Shown: in pieces, positions 14,662 through 23,200 of the stretch
Layout: every line of letters begins with the position of its first letter
Numbering within the stretch: the stretch's first letter is position 1
Assembly: GCA_015222755.1 (NCBI GenBank)
Contig: JADFVX010000129.1
Span: forward strand, 1-26,112
Source: Pseudomonadota bacterium
GTDB taxonomy: Bacteria > Desulfobacterota > JADFVX01
DNA: 26,112 bases
Direction: 5' to 3'
Program-made: the position numbers and the translations under genes
Notes under the pieces: generated by a model
What the model was told of the DNA's origin: nothing
The model's database searches: none
Seen by the model: the letters and a program-made list of their open reading frames with translations, nothing else

Positions 14662-16461
14662 TCAATCTATCTTTAAGGCTGCCAGGAAGGCCTCCTGGGG
14701 GACTTCCACGCGACCTACCTGCTTCATTCTCTTTTTACCGGCTTTTTGTTTTTCAAGGAGTTTTCTCTTCCTTGAAATATCACCGCCATAGCACTTTGCT
14801 GTAACATTTTTCCTAAGGGCCTTAACTGAGGCCCTTGCAATGACCTTTGTCCCGATTGCAGCCTGTATTGCCACCTCGAACATCTGGCGAGGTATAAGTT
14901 CCTTCATCTTATCAGCAATCTCCTTGCCACGGTAGAAGGCCTTGTCTCTATGAACTATCAGTGAAAGGGCATCTACTACTTCAGCGTTGATCAGGATATC
15001 GAGTTTTACCAGGTTGGAACGCCTGAAGTCGGCCATTTCATAATCAAGAGAGGCGTAGCCTTTAGATGTCGATTTCAAGCGATCATAAAACTCCATAACC
15101 ACTTCATTCAAGGGCAATTCATACTCTACAATCACCCTGTCGCTGGAGAGATATTTGATATCAAGCTGTACCCCCCTCCTCTCCTGGCAAAGCGCCAGTA
15201 TGGAGCCTACATAGTCACCGGGTGTATGGATGCTGGCAATAATGAAGGGCTCCTCAATATAGTCTATCTCCTGTGCCGGTGGAAGGTCAACGGGGTTTTG
15301 AATGGTAAGCACCTCCCCTTTGACGGTCTTAACATTATAGGCCACGCTCGGAGCGGTAGTCAAAAGGTTGAGGTGAAATTCCCTCTCCAGGCGCTCCTGT
15401 ATGATCTCCATATGCAGCAGGCCAAGAAAGCCGCACCTGTAACCGAAACCAAGGGCCACAGATGTCTCGGGTGAATATGTAAATGATGAGTCATTCAGTT
15501 TAAGTTTCTCAAGGGCATCCTTGAGGTCTTCGTACTGGTTCGTATCTATAGGATAAAGACCGCTGAACACCATAGGCTTTAACTCTTTAAAGCCGGGAAG
15601 CGGTGTATCGGCAGAGTTCTGCTCATCGGTAATGGTATCACCCACCTTGGTATCATTCAGCTCTTTTATACCTGCAATGACATAACCGACGTCACCGGAA
15701 GAAAGGCTGTCCATCTTGCGCATATTGGGATAAAAGGCCCCCACCTCTATAATATCAAAGGCCTTGTCAGTTGCCATGAGCTTGATCTTTGTTCCCCTCT
15801 TAAGGCTGCCGTCAAAAACCCGGATCATCATGATGACCCCCTGGTAGGTGTCATACCATGAATCAACGACAAGGGCCTTTAAAGGCCTTGATATCTCACC
15901 TGACGGCGGCGGTATCCTGTGCACTATGGCCTCAAGGATTTCTTTTGTCCCTATACCTGTCTTTGCGCTGGCCTCGATAGCGTCGGAGGCGTCAAGACCT
16001 ATCACCTCTTCTATCTCATCTTTTACGCGCTCAGGTTCGGCGCTGGGGAGGTCTATCTTATTGAGTACAGGGATGATCTCAAGATCATTATCGAGGGCAA
16101 GATATACATTGGCCAGGGTCTGCGCCTCTACACCCTGAGAAGCATCGACGATAAGCAGCGCTCCTTCACATGCGGAAAGGCTTCTGGAAACCTCATAGCT
16201 GAAATCAACATGGCCCGGAGTATCGATGAGGTTCAGCGTATAGGTCTCTCCGTCATCAGCTTTATAGCTGAGCCGTACCTGCTGGGCCTTGATGGTAATA
16301 CCGCGCTCACGCTCAATGTCCATCTTGTCCAGGAGCTGTTCCTTCATCTCCCTCTCAGTAACAGCACCGGTATACTCAAGGAGCCGGTCCGCAAGTGTTG
16401 ATTTCCCGTGATCGATATGGGCGATTATAGAGAAGTTTCTGGTATTATTCTGTGTGCTCAT
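14662..16461 (-). CDS. lepA: Elongation factor 4 (LepA)
   Basis: Ribosome-associated translational GTPase, implicated in translation under stress and in 30S biogenesis. The G domain has IAHIDHGKST, DTPGHVDF and NKIDLP; EF-G-like domains II, III and V follow; and the LepA-specific C-terminal domain ends with KCYGGDISRKRKLLEKQKAG, which contacts tRNA. The ATG at 16461 follows GGTGGA by seven bases and gives 599 residues; a GTG four codons earlier is less well placed. It lies directly before lepB, as in many bacteria. Confidence 0.97.
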   Translation of the reverse strand: MSTQNNTRNFSIIAHIDHGKSTLADRLLEYTGAVTEREMKEQLLDKMDIERERGITIKAQQVRLSYKADDGETYTLNLIDTPGHVDFSYEVSRSLSACEGALLIVDASQGVEAQTLANVYLALDNDLEIIPVLNKIDLPSAEPERVKDEIEEVIGLDASDAIEASAKTGIGTKEILEAIVHRIPPPSGEISRPLKALVVDSWYDTYQGVIMMIRVFDGSLKRGTKIKLMATDKAFDIIEVGAFYPNMRKMDSLSSGDVGYVIAGIKELNDTKVGDTITDEQNSADTPLPGFKELKPMVFSGLYPIDTNQYEDLKDALEKLKLNDSSFTYSPETSVALGFGYRCGFLGLLHMEIIQERLEREFHLNLLTTAPSVAYNVKTVKGEVLTIQNPVDLPPAQEIDYIEEPFIIASIHTPGDYVGSILALCQERRGVQLDIKYLSSDRVIVEYELPLNEVVMEFYDRLKSTSKGYASLDYEMADFRRSNLVKLDILINAEVVDALSLIVHRDKAFYRGKEIADKMKELIPRQMFEVAIQAAIGTKVIARASVKALRKNVTAKCYGGDISRKRKLLEKQKAGKKRMKQVGRVEVPQEAFLAALKID

Positions 16462-16532
16462 CAAGGGTTCCACCGGTATAATGAAATAGCTCCGAAAGGC
16501 CAGTATGGCATATTGAATGCTCCGTTTAAGAG

Positions 16533-16567
16533 GGCTAAGATTAGCCTAAAAAACCCCATTTTGTCAA
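16533..16567 (-). promoter_or_regulatory. Candidate lepA promoter with palindrome over the -10
   Basis: On the minus strand a perfect TTGACA (16567-16562), an 18-base spacer and TAATCT (16543-16538, weak) lie 12 bases after the EamA stop. The -10 lies inside the palindrome GGCTAA-GA-TTAGCC (16533-16546). It could instead be a weak terminator for the EamA gene, but no T-run follows. Confidence 0.35.
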
Positions 16568-16578
16568 AGGAAATAAGG

Positions 16579-17439
16579 TTATAACAAGATGAGTACAATA
16601 CCAGCTAGCATCAGCATTGCACCTGCCAATCTGTCCTTTATGTCAGATTCCTTAAAAAGAAAAAACCCGGATAGCACGCTAAAGATCATACTGCTGCGTT
16701 TTACAGAGATCATATAAGGCACCTCTATTAACGCAATAGCTGCAAAATGACTTAATATCATCAAGCCGAAAGCGACTCCTATCATAATAAAAAGCACGGG
16801 CCGCCTGCCTACCTTCGAAATCTCATCCCGACGCAGCATAAAGACAAAGGGAGTCATAGTTGCAGATATAAGCAAGGTGTATATAACTGCAAAAAATAGT
16901 GGTGATGAATGCTGCAGTGCGATCTTTCCAAGATTGGCTGTAATACTGTATATCATTGCCACGCCTATCATCATAAGTGAACCCCTTTCCCTGGCTATGG
17001 CCTTAAATGGGGCAAAGAGGCCTTCCCTGCGGCTTTTCAGGTTGAGCATATAAGCACCAAAGGCAATGAGCATGATACCGGCAAGTCCTGATAAATCAGG
17101 AAGCTCGCCCAAAAACAGGAAGGACGTCACTATAAGAAATACCGGAGTCAGCGCAAGAAATGGGATTGTAAGGGACAGGGGAGATACCTTTATGGCCTGC
17201 ATATAAAGAAGAATAGCTGCGATCTCCAGCGGGATAGCAACAAGGGTGACTATCCAGAAGGTGGAGTCAAGGACAGGTATTTCGATAAATGGAAGTATTA
17301 AGAGCAGGAACGGCGCTGCAAATACCCACCTTACCCAGGCAACAACAAATGAGCCTGACTCCTTCAGCGCCACCTTGGAAAGGGTGTCTGTTATCGAGAG
17401 GCCTATGGCTGATGCAAGAGCTAGATAGAACCAGAGCAA
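16579..17439 (-). CDS. EamA/DMT-family transporter
   Basis: A 286-residue inner-membrane protein with ten predicted helices in two EamA repeats (about 2-135 and 148-285). The first repeat has AWVRWVFAAPFLLL and the P-rich loop VSPLSLTIPFLALTPVF; the second has VPYMISVKRSSMIFSVLSGFFLFKE, both typical of drug/metabolite exporters. The substrate cannot be read from sequence. The TTG start lies six bases after AAGGA. It follows the HAD gene by 14 bases and is probably cotranscribed with it. Confidence 0.88.
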   Translation of the reverse strand: MLWFYLALASAIGLSITDTLSKVALKESGSFVVAWVRWVFAAPFLLLILPFIEIPVLDSTFWIVTLVAIPLEIAAILLYMQAIKVSPLSLTIPFLALTPVFLIVTSFLFLGELPDLSGLAGIMLIAFGAYMLNLKSRREGLFAPFKAIARERGSLMMIGVAMIYSITANLGKIALQHSSPLFFAVIYTLLISATMTPFVFMLRRDEISKVGRRPVLFIMIGVAFGLMILSHFAAIALIEVPYMISVKRSSMIFSVLSGFFLFKESDIKDRLAGAMLMLAGIVLILL

Positions 17440-17453
17440 TAAAAATCCTTATT

Positions 17454-18095
17454 TTACAATCTGTTTATCAAAGCAGGAAGTTCCCCAATACCATCTATGT
17501 AAAAGTCAGTCCCTGAGAGCTGCTCTTTAGTCCTGTAACCGTAAGTAACAGAAACGGTCGTGACACCTGCCGCCTTCCCTGCCCCTACATCGGCCTCACC
17601 ATCACCGACTATCATTGTCTCTTCAGGGGTGACACCGAAATATCCCATCATCTTTAGAATCGGGGCAGGCGAAGGTTTCTTATCGCTGGCGCTGTCACTG
17701 CCATATATCTGCCCGAAGTAAGGGGCAAGCCCCAGCTCTGACAGTATTTTTTTTACAAGCTCTTCACGTTTATTGGATATGACGCCCATACTTTGAGGAG
17801 CCAGTTCTTTCAAGGCGTCCTCCACCCCATCATAGACAAGAGTATAATCAAGAAGATGCTCTCTATAGTAGTCCATGAATCGCTCAACTGCTTCATCTAG
17901 AAAACAGGCCTTGTTTTCAGCAACAAGACAAGAAATTAGTCCTGAGATGCCGCCGCCTAAAAGCGCTCTGATTGCATCATCGCTCTGGCCATCCAGGCCT
18001 ATAGGCTTTACAGCATAATTTACGGCATTTGCTATATCGCTCACTGAGTCTATGAGCGTACCGTCGAGATCAAAGATAATAAGTTTAATCAGCAT
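17454..18095 (-). CDS. HAD-superfamily phosphatase (Gph-like)
   Basis: A 213-residue HAD hydrolase: motif I FDLDGTLIDS with D9 and D11, motif II GVISNKRE, motif III lysine in SDKKPSPAP, motif IV MIVGDGEADVGAGKAAG. A helical type-1 cap lies between I and II. It resembles phosphoglycolate phosphatase and pyrophosphatase PpaX; the substrate is uncertain. The ATG at 18095 starts the fold directly. Longer in-frame starts (18116, 18167) add residues without a ribosome site. No Shine-Dalgarno precedes 18095, and a -10 match ends seven bases upstream, so the mRNA may be leaderless. Confidence 0.88.
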   Translation of the reverse strand: MLIKLIIFDLDGTLIDSVSDIANAVNYAVKPIGLDGQSDDAIRALLGGGISGLISCLVAENKACFLDEAVERFMDYYREHLLDYTLVYDGVEDALKELAPQSMGVISNKREELVKKILSELGLAPYFGQIYGSDSASDKKPSPAPILKMMGYFGVTPEETMIVGDGEADVGAGKAAGVTTVSVTYGYRTKEQLSGTDFYIDGIGELPALINRL

Positions 18096-18101
18096 GGGAT
18101 A

Positions 18102-18130
18102 ATGATAAGGCTGCATATGGCAAAAGCCAA
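18102..18130 (-). promoter_or_regulatory. Candidate promoter for the HAD-EamA genes
   Basis: TTGGCT (18130-18125), a 17-base spacer and TATCAT (18107-18102, 5 of 6) on the minus strand. The -10 ends six bases before the ATG at 18095, so transcription would start at about the A of the start codon. Confidence 0.4.
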
Positions 18131-18212
18131 AGGGTTTTTGAAAAAGAGGGGCAAAAGTACTGCTCACCGCCTAGAAAAGGGGGCATCCTGACAACTTTTC
18201 ATGAGGATCCGA

Positions 18213-18275
18213 TATTAGAATGGATGCGTTCTCTCTAATAACACTTAAACACGGAGAGAGGCAGTTTTGTTGCCT
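18213..18275. repeat. Two short inverted repeats after the rubredoxin gene
   Basis: In the 205-base gap 18096-18300, TATTAGA (18213-18219) pairs with TCTAATA (18234-18240), and AGGCA (18259-18263) pairs with TGCCT (18271-18275). Both lie downstream of the rubredoxin gene and could end its transcript, but neither has a T-run. Confidence 0.25.
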
Positions 18276-18300
18276 TCCTGCTGTAAAGGCTCCCTGGTAC

Positions 18301-18459
18301 TCATACCCTGACGAAGTAACTCTTGCCGGCCCCGCATATGGGACAGATCCAGTCGTCGGGCAGGTCTTCCAGTGTGGTGCCGGGTGCTACATTTATCACA
18401 TTGTCACCTGTTTCTTCATCGTAAATGTATCCGCACTCTGCACATTCATGTTTCCCCAT
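18301..18459 (-). CDS. Rubredoxin
   Basis: A 52-residue single-iron electron carrier. The two knuckles are C6-X2-C9-G-Y-I-Y and C39-P-I-C42-G, with the family residues Asp19, Pro26-Gly27, and P34-DDW37 between them. All four iron-binding cysteines are present. The ATG at 18459 lies six bases after AGGGGG; another ATG at 18465 is too close to it. It follows the rhodanese gene by 21 bases, so the two are probably cotranscribed. Rubredoxins pass electrons to oxygen or superoxide reductases and other flavoproteins, mostly in anaerobes; the partner is not in the window. Confidence 0.95.
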   Translation of the reverse strand: MGKHECAECGYIYDEETGDNVINVAPGTTLEDLPDDWICPICGAGKSYFVRV

Positions 18460-18480
18460 AAACATCCCCCTGTTTTTTCC

Positions 18481-18840
18481 TTAAATCGAGCAGGTCATTG
18501 CCGCTGCGATATCTTCACATCCTGCCGTTATGGCAGTAACGTCCCTAAAGCCCATATCTACAAGCGCCTTTGCTGCAAGGATCGCCCTCCCCCCCTTTGC
18601 ACAGTGTATCAATATAGACCGGTTTTCATCCTGAGTATGGGAGCTTATCTTCATCTCCAGCAGTCCTCTTGGGATATTTATAACTCCCGGGATCGACTTC
18701 TCGATATGCTCCGATGGTTCCCTGACGTCTATAAACAATACGTCCTTTTGCCCAGTCGCAAATTTTGCGCCATCTTCTGCGGAAAGTGTCTTTACAGATT
18801 CCATTGCTTTACCCACGAGTTCTTCAACGGTTTTTAACAT
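18481..18840 (-). CDS. Single-domain rhodanese-like protein
   Basis: A 119-residue rhodanese with the family segments FIDVREPSEH (about 37-46) and PGVINIPRGLLE, and the six-residue active loop C80-AKGG-R85 in HCAKGGRA. The persulfide-forming cysteine is present. Two more cysteines (C108, C117) lie near the C-terminus. Residues 1-25 form an extra N-terminal helix. The ATG at 18840 follows AGGAG by seven bases; a longer frame reading to 18894 has no ribosome site. Likely role: sulfur transfer or sulfide/persulfide handling. The rubredoxin gene follows directly. Confidence 0.93.
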   Translation of the reverse strand: MLKTVEELVGKAMESVKTLSAEDGAKFATGQKDVLFIDVREPSEHIEKSIPGVINIPRGLLEMKISSHTQDENRSILIHCAKGGRAILAAKALVDMGFRDVTAITAGCEDIAAAMTCSI

Positions 18841-19051
18841 GCCTTGTCTCCTTATGTACAAGTTACATTCGGCCTTTGAGTGTTCAGCTATCAACGCTTT
18901 TTATTGCAGGCATCATATAAAACTACAAATATGAATATCTTACATAAAAACTATAGCACATAGATTTACCGAGGAAAACAGGAAAAGAGACAATAAATTT
19001 TAGTGAATCGATTTCATGAAAGACACATCGAAACATTATAGAGGAGGCAAA
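18841..19051. other. A+T-rich divergent intergenic region
   Basis: This 211-base gap separates the rhodanese gene (minus) from the small plus-strand gene and must hold both promoters. A TATGAT match (5 of 6) is on the minus strand near 18912-18917 with no good -35. I find no convincing promoter pair and no regulator site. The AGGAGG ribosome site of the small gene is at its right end (19041-19048). Confidence 0.4.
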
Positions 19052-19264
19052 ATGACGCACTACACTATAATCACAGCTAATGAGACAAAGGAAAGGGCTC
19101 ACAACATAGCCACGGACGATACGGCGGGCTTATTAAGGGTTTTGTCCCGTGATATCGATATGGAGGGCGGTGATAGTTTGCACCTTTTCAGGCTCCATGA
19201 GGCGGAAACAGATGAAAGAGAGGATTGGGCGGCCAGCCTCGATGATGAGGACCTGGCGCACTGA
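19052..19264 (+). CDS. Small acidic protein of unknown function
   Basis: A 70-residue protein, acidic in its second half (many Asp/Glu, ending DDEDLAH), with no membrane helix, signal peptide or cysteine. I do not recognise the family. It is kept because a strong GAGGAGGC ribosome site lies five bases before the ATG, and it fills the gap between divergent and convergent neighbours without overlap. The opposite strand has a 96-residue open frame here, but that frame overlaps the DUF4265 gene and lacks such a site. Confidence 0.6.
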   Translation: MTHYTIITANETKERAHNIATDDTAGLLRVLSRDIDMEGGDSLHLFRLHEAETDEREDWAASLDDEDLAH

Positions 19265-19279
19265 GACTTATCCAGTCTC
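19263..19279. repeat. Hairpin spanning two convergent stop codons
   Basis: GAGACT (19263-19268), loop TATCC, AGTCTC (19274-19279): perfect 6-base arms. The plus-strand TGA (19262-19264) and the minus-strand TAA (19270-19268) both fall in or at the stem. It may act as a two-way terminator or 3' end stabiliser, but there is no T-run. Confidence 0.35.
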
Positions 19280-19765
19280 CCCCCGGGCAGGCAGATCGTC
19301 AAAACTGCCCTCTTCCCTTGCTTCACAGGTTTCATACTGGATATCTCCCTTAGTCTCCCATTCCTCCAGCAGAAGATAGAGGCTGTCATAGTCCCCGGTG
19401 GGTGGGATGTCGACTGAAAAAAAGCGTTCGTTCACCTGTACGGATTCTGCACCATAGCCTTTGAAGGACGCAATAAATTTAGCCATATCTTTGGCAGGTA
19501 CTTTTTCAGCAAAAAGAACGCGCAGCGTCCTGTTACCGCTACGTCCATGGACCTTGCGGATATTTCGAATGCTGCCGTCAGGCTCAGGGCTTGCTACAAC
19601 ACAATCCCCCCGGTTGAGGTCATAGGAATAGCAGGGAATGCTTTTAAGTACGTAGATGTCATTACCCAGCGGAAGACCCCACATGGTCTCACCATCTATG
19701 GCCCAGTGATTTGGAAGGTCTACATAGACCTCTACAAGTTTTTCTGTCTTATTTTTCTCTTTCAT
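19268..19765 (-). CDS. DUF4265-domain protein
   Basis: A 165-residue soluble protein. Its order of motifs fits DUF4265: VYVDLPNHW, ETMWGLPLGNDIYVLKSIPCYSYDLNRGD near the start, then SGNRTLRVLF, the VQVNERFFSVDIPP segment and a late SLYLLLEEWETKGDIQYE. The function of this family is not known. The ATG lies one base after the stop of the TPR gene, so translation is probably coupled. It is the last gene of the RND operon. No catalytic residues can be named. Confidence 0.75.
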   Translation of the reverse strand: MKEKNKTEKLVEVYVDLPNHWAIDGETMWGLPLGNDIYVLKSIPCYSYDLNRGDCVVASPEPDGSIRNIRKVHGRSGNRTLRVLFAEKVPAKDMAKFIASFKGYGAESVQVNERFFSVDIPPTGDYDSLYLLLEEWETKGDIQYETCEAREEGSFDDLPARGETG

Positions 19766-19766
19766 C

Positions 19767-20228
19767 TTATTTCATTCTTCTACCAGGTGTCTTTTTATTG
19801 TGAAGAAGGCCCAGGTAGCGATTAATCGGGTTGGAGCGGGATAAGAAAGAAACGGGTAGTTTTTTTCTGACACCAAGCTCTCTTAATTGGCGTAATATTA
19901 GCTTGTTGTTTCTATCGACTGACAATCCTTCGCGAAGCACCTTTACGGCTTGCGCCTTCTTTCCACCTGCCAGGTATACCTCTGCAAGGTTCTGGTAGTA
20001 CAGAGGGATTAATTTCTGGCGTCTGAGTGCCCGAAGGCAATGTTTTTCTGCAACACTTAAGTCTCCGTTGGCTCTGGCAGTTGCAAGCCCAAGAAATGAG
20101 AGTGCTGCCGTATTTCTCCCGTGTTCCTGAATGATTTTTTCAAAATGAAATACCGCATCTATAGCTGCACCTTCTTTAAGAAGTGCAATACCCTCCTCCA
20201 CAAGTTCTTTGGTTTTATCTGAGACCAT
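19767..20228 (-). CDS. Tetratricopeptide-repeat protein
   Basis: A 153-residue soluble protein with about three TPR units (residues 7-110), for example LLKEGAAIDAVFHFEKII and LAEVYLAGGKKAQAVKVLREGL. A basic tail follows with LRELGVRKKLPVSFLSRSNP and INRYLGLL. I recall a similar tail (FLSRxNPxNxYLG) from other short bacterial TPR proteins, but cannot check it here. No signal peptide is seen, so it is probably cytoplasmic. The ATG follows GGAGG by four bases and overlaps the end of the RND gene by 14 bases, so it belongs to the pump operon. Partner unknown. Confidence 0.85.
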   Translation of the reverse strand: MVSDKTKELVEEGIALLKEGAAIDAVFHFEKIIQEHGRNTAALSFLGLATARANGDLSVAEKHCLRALRRQKLIPLYYQNLAEVYLAGGKKAQAVKVLREGLSVDRNNKLILRQLRELGVRKKLPVSFLSRSNPINRYLGLLHNKKTPGRRMK

Positions 20229-23200
20229 CTTCCCTCCTCTCTTCTTTTAGGGGGCCATAAAAAAATGCCTTGATCTTTGTATGAAGCTCCTGATGAATGA
20301 TATAGAGTGCCGGTGTAAGGAGCAGAACTATTGCAGTGGAAAATAGTATACCATAGCCCAGGGATATGGCCATAGGGACGAGAAACCTTGCCTGTATTGA
20401 TTGCTCGAATATCATGGGAGCCAGCCCGAGAAAGGTAGTTAAAGATGTTAACATTATAGGCCTGAACCTGCGCCTTGCCGCCAGATATGCCGCCTCATAA
20501 GGAGTTTTCCCTTCCTCTCGCAGCAATTGATTTGCAGTAAGGACAAATACAAGACCACCGTTTATAACGATGCCGCATAGTGCGATCATGCCGAAGATAC
20601 TGGTCATGCTCAGGGCATAACCCATTATGATATGGCCGAAAAGTGCGCAGACAAGGCCAAAGGGTATACTGATAATAACCATTATAGCCTGGGCATAACT
20701 TCTAAAAGGTATGGCCAGAAAACAAAAGATACCTGCCATGGTAAAGGCAAGTCCAGTTGCGATATCACTTAGGGACTTGCGCTGCTCTCTCTGGCGTCCT
20801 TCAAAAGAGTATTTAAGGCCAGGATATGTGGCAACAAGTTCCGACATATAGCCACTTTCTTTAAGGCTGGCAATCACTTTATTCTCGTTGGTCTGCCCCT
20901 GAATAACACTGGCCTTTACGTTTAGCACCCTTTTGCCTTCAACCCTGTCTATTTCCGTATAGGCACGTCCCTTTGTTACCCTGGCAGCCCTCTCCAGTGG
21001 TATTTCCCCTCCTTCAGGTGTAAAGACTATAAGCTCTTCCAGGTTGTAGAGGGAGCGTCTTTCTTCCTCGGGCAGCCGAACCATGACCTTAACCTCATCA
21101 CGCCCTCTTTGCTGGCGAAGAGCCTCGGCACCATAAAAAGAATGTCTCACCTGAGAACCCAGAGACCTTGCAGTCATCCCCATAGAACGACCTTCAGCTG
21201 TAAGGTTGAAGTCGAACTGGGGCTTGCCTTTGGCAAATCCGTCATCTATATCAATGACACCGTTATAATTAGCCAACTCAGCTGCAAGATCAGCTGCAGC
21301 CGCCTCCAGTGTCACAGGGTCTGGGTGGGTCAACTCCGCATTTATAGCTGCAGAGCCTCCGGGACCGATCACAAAATCAAAAAAAAGCCTCTCCATCCCC
21401 GGTATGGCCCCCACCTCTTTTCGCCACTCAATGCTGAACTGGCGTGTAGTGATCTCCCTCTCCGCCTGGGGCACAAGATTGAATGTGACCTGTGCCTTGT
21501 TTCCCCCTGATATATCTGTCATCACCCCTTTCAGGATGGCCTGTCCCCCGTTATTTTTTGTGGCACGGTGGCCTCCGTCTTCAACAAGTTTGGCAATACG
21601 TCTCACCTCCTCTATGGGTGAACCGAAGGGAAGCTCTATCTGGGCCTTTATGTTGTCTGTCTGTATACGGGGGTGGAATGAGAAATTTATCCACCCGCTA
21701 TTCCAATAGGAATAAGATACAAGAAGAACAAGGAGTGAAACTAGAGCAGTCATGTATCTTAGGTTTAAACAAAAAGAAAGTATGGGTGAAAAAATTCGAT
21801 CAATTACCCACTCCAGGCCCTTCGCGCATCTGTCGGGCACAGCCTCCAGCATATCCATAAACCTGCTTCTCTTACGCCTCGGGTAATTAAGATGAGATGG
21901 AAGGATATAGAGACACTCCAGAAGTGAGATAAAAAATACCGATATTATGACAGCAGGGAGCACTCCAAAGAAGCGGCCCGTAGAACCTGAGACAAAAAGT
22001 AGGGGCAAAAAGGCCAGTATGTTTGTTGAAACGGCTATAACAATAGGTGCCGTCATCTCACGAACACCCTTAACTGCTGCTTCAAGAGGCGACATACCCT
22101 GTTGCCTGCGGTAGTAGATATTCTCCCCTACCACTACAGCATCATCTACGACTATACCAAGGGTGATAATATAGGCGAACATGGAGATCATGCTGATGCT
22201 TCCACCGGAAAATTTCAGTATTGTAAATGAACCGATTATTGATATGGGAATACCCATGGCTACCCAGAAGGCGAGGCGCGCTTCAAGAAATAGGGCCAGA
22301 GTAATAATAACAAGTGCAAGGCCCATTGCACCATTTGAAAGAAGCAGGTCCTGGCGCTGACGATATATCTCCGACCAGTCTCTTTGCACAACCAGCTCTA
22401 TACCCGGAGGGAAGATCTCTTTAGTGCTATCTATATATTTAAATACAGCCTCAGATATTGCATTCGGCGTCTCATCACCTATGCGGTATACATTGATGAG
22501 CGCTGCACGCTTTCCGTTAAAATATGCTTCTTTTTCTGTATCGGCAAAACCTTCTTTAATTGTGGCTATATCGACGAGCCTCACCTCAGTACCGTCTTTA
22601 CGGTTAATTACGGAGATATCCTCGAACTCGCCGGCATAATTGCGGCGCTCCTTCGTCCTTAAGAGCACCTCGCCTCCCTTTGTTTTGATACCCCCGGCAG
22701 GTATGTCTATAGCCTGCATGCGTATTGCAGCAGCTATGTCGCCCAGCGTCAGTCCGTAGGCCCTGAGGGTATGACGTGGCACCTCGATGCTTATCTCAGG
22801 TTCCCTGACACCCCTAAGCTCCACCTGTGTAATATCGGGAAGGTCCGTCATATCATCCCGAACGCGGTTGGCCATATCATAGAGGGCACGCTCATCCATC
22901 TCTCCAGTAAGAGCTAGTTTCATTACACTCCGTCTTCTTGTCTGGAGGCTTATGACAGGACGCTCGGCATCTTCAGGCATGGAGCTTATCCGGTCAACAG
23001 CACCCTTGATCTCCTGGAGCATATTGTTAGGATCAGCGCCGGTGAGAAGCTCAACGATCACCGTGGCGCGCCCTTCCAGTGCAATGGCGGTTACGCGATC
23101 AACATTTTCAAGGGTCCGCACCTCCTCCTCTATGGCCAAAACTATCCCCTCTTCCACCTCCTCAGGGGTGGCGCCGGGATAGGAGACCTTGACAGTGACC

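Noticed and set aside
18220..18837. 205-residue plus-strand open frame
   Set aside because: It is antisense to the rubredoxin and rhodanese genes, both of which have ribosome sites and full family motifs on the minus strand.
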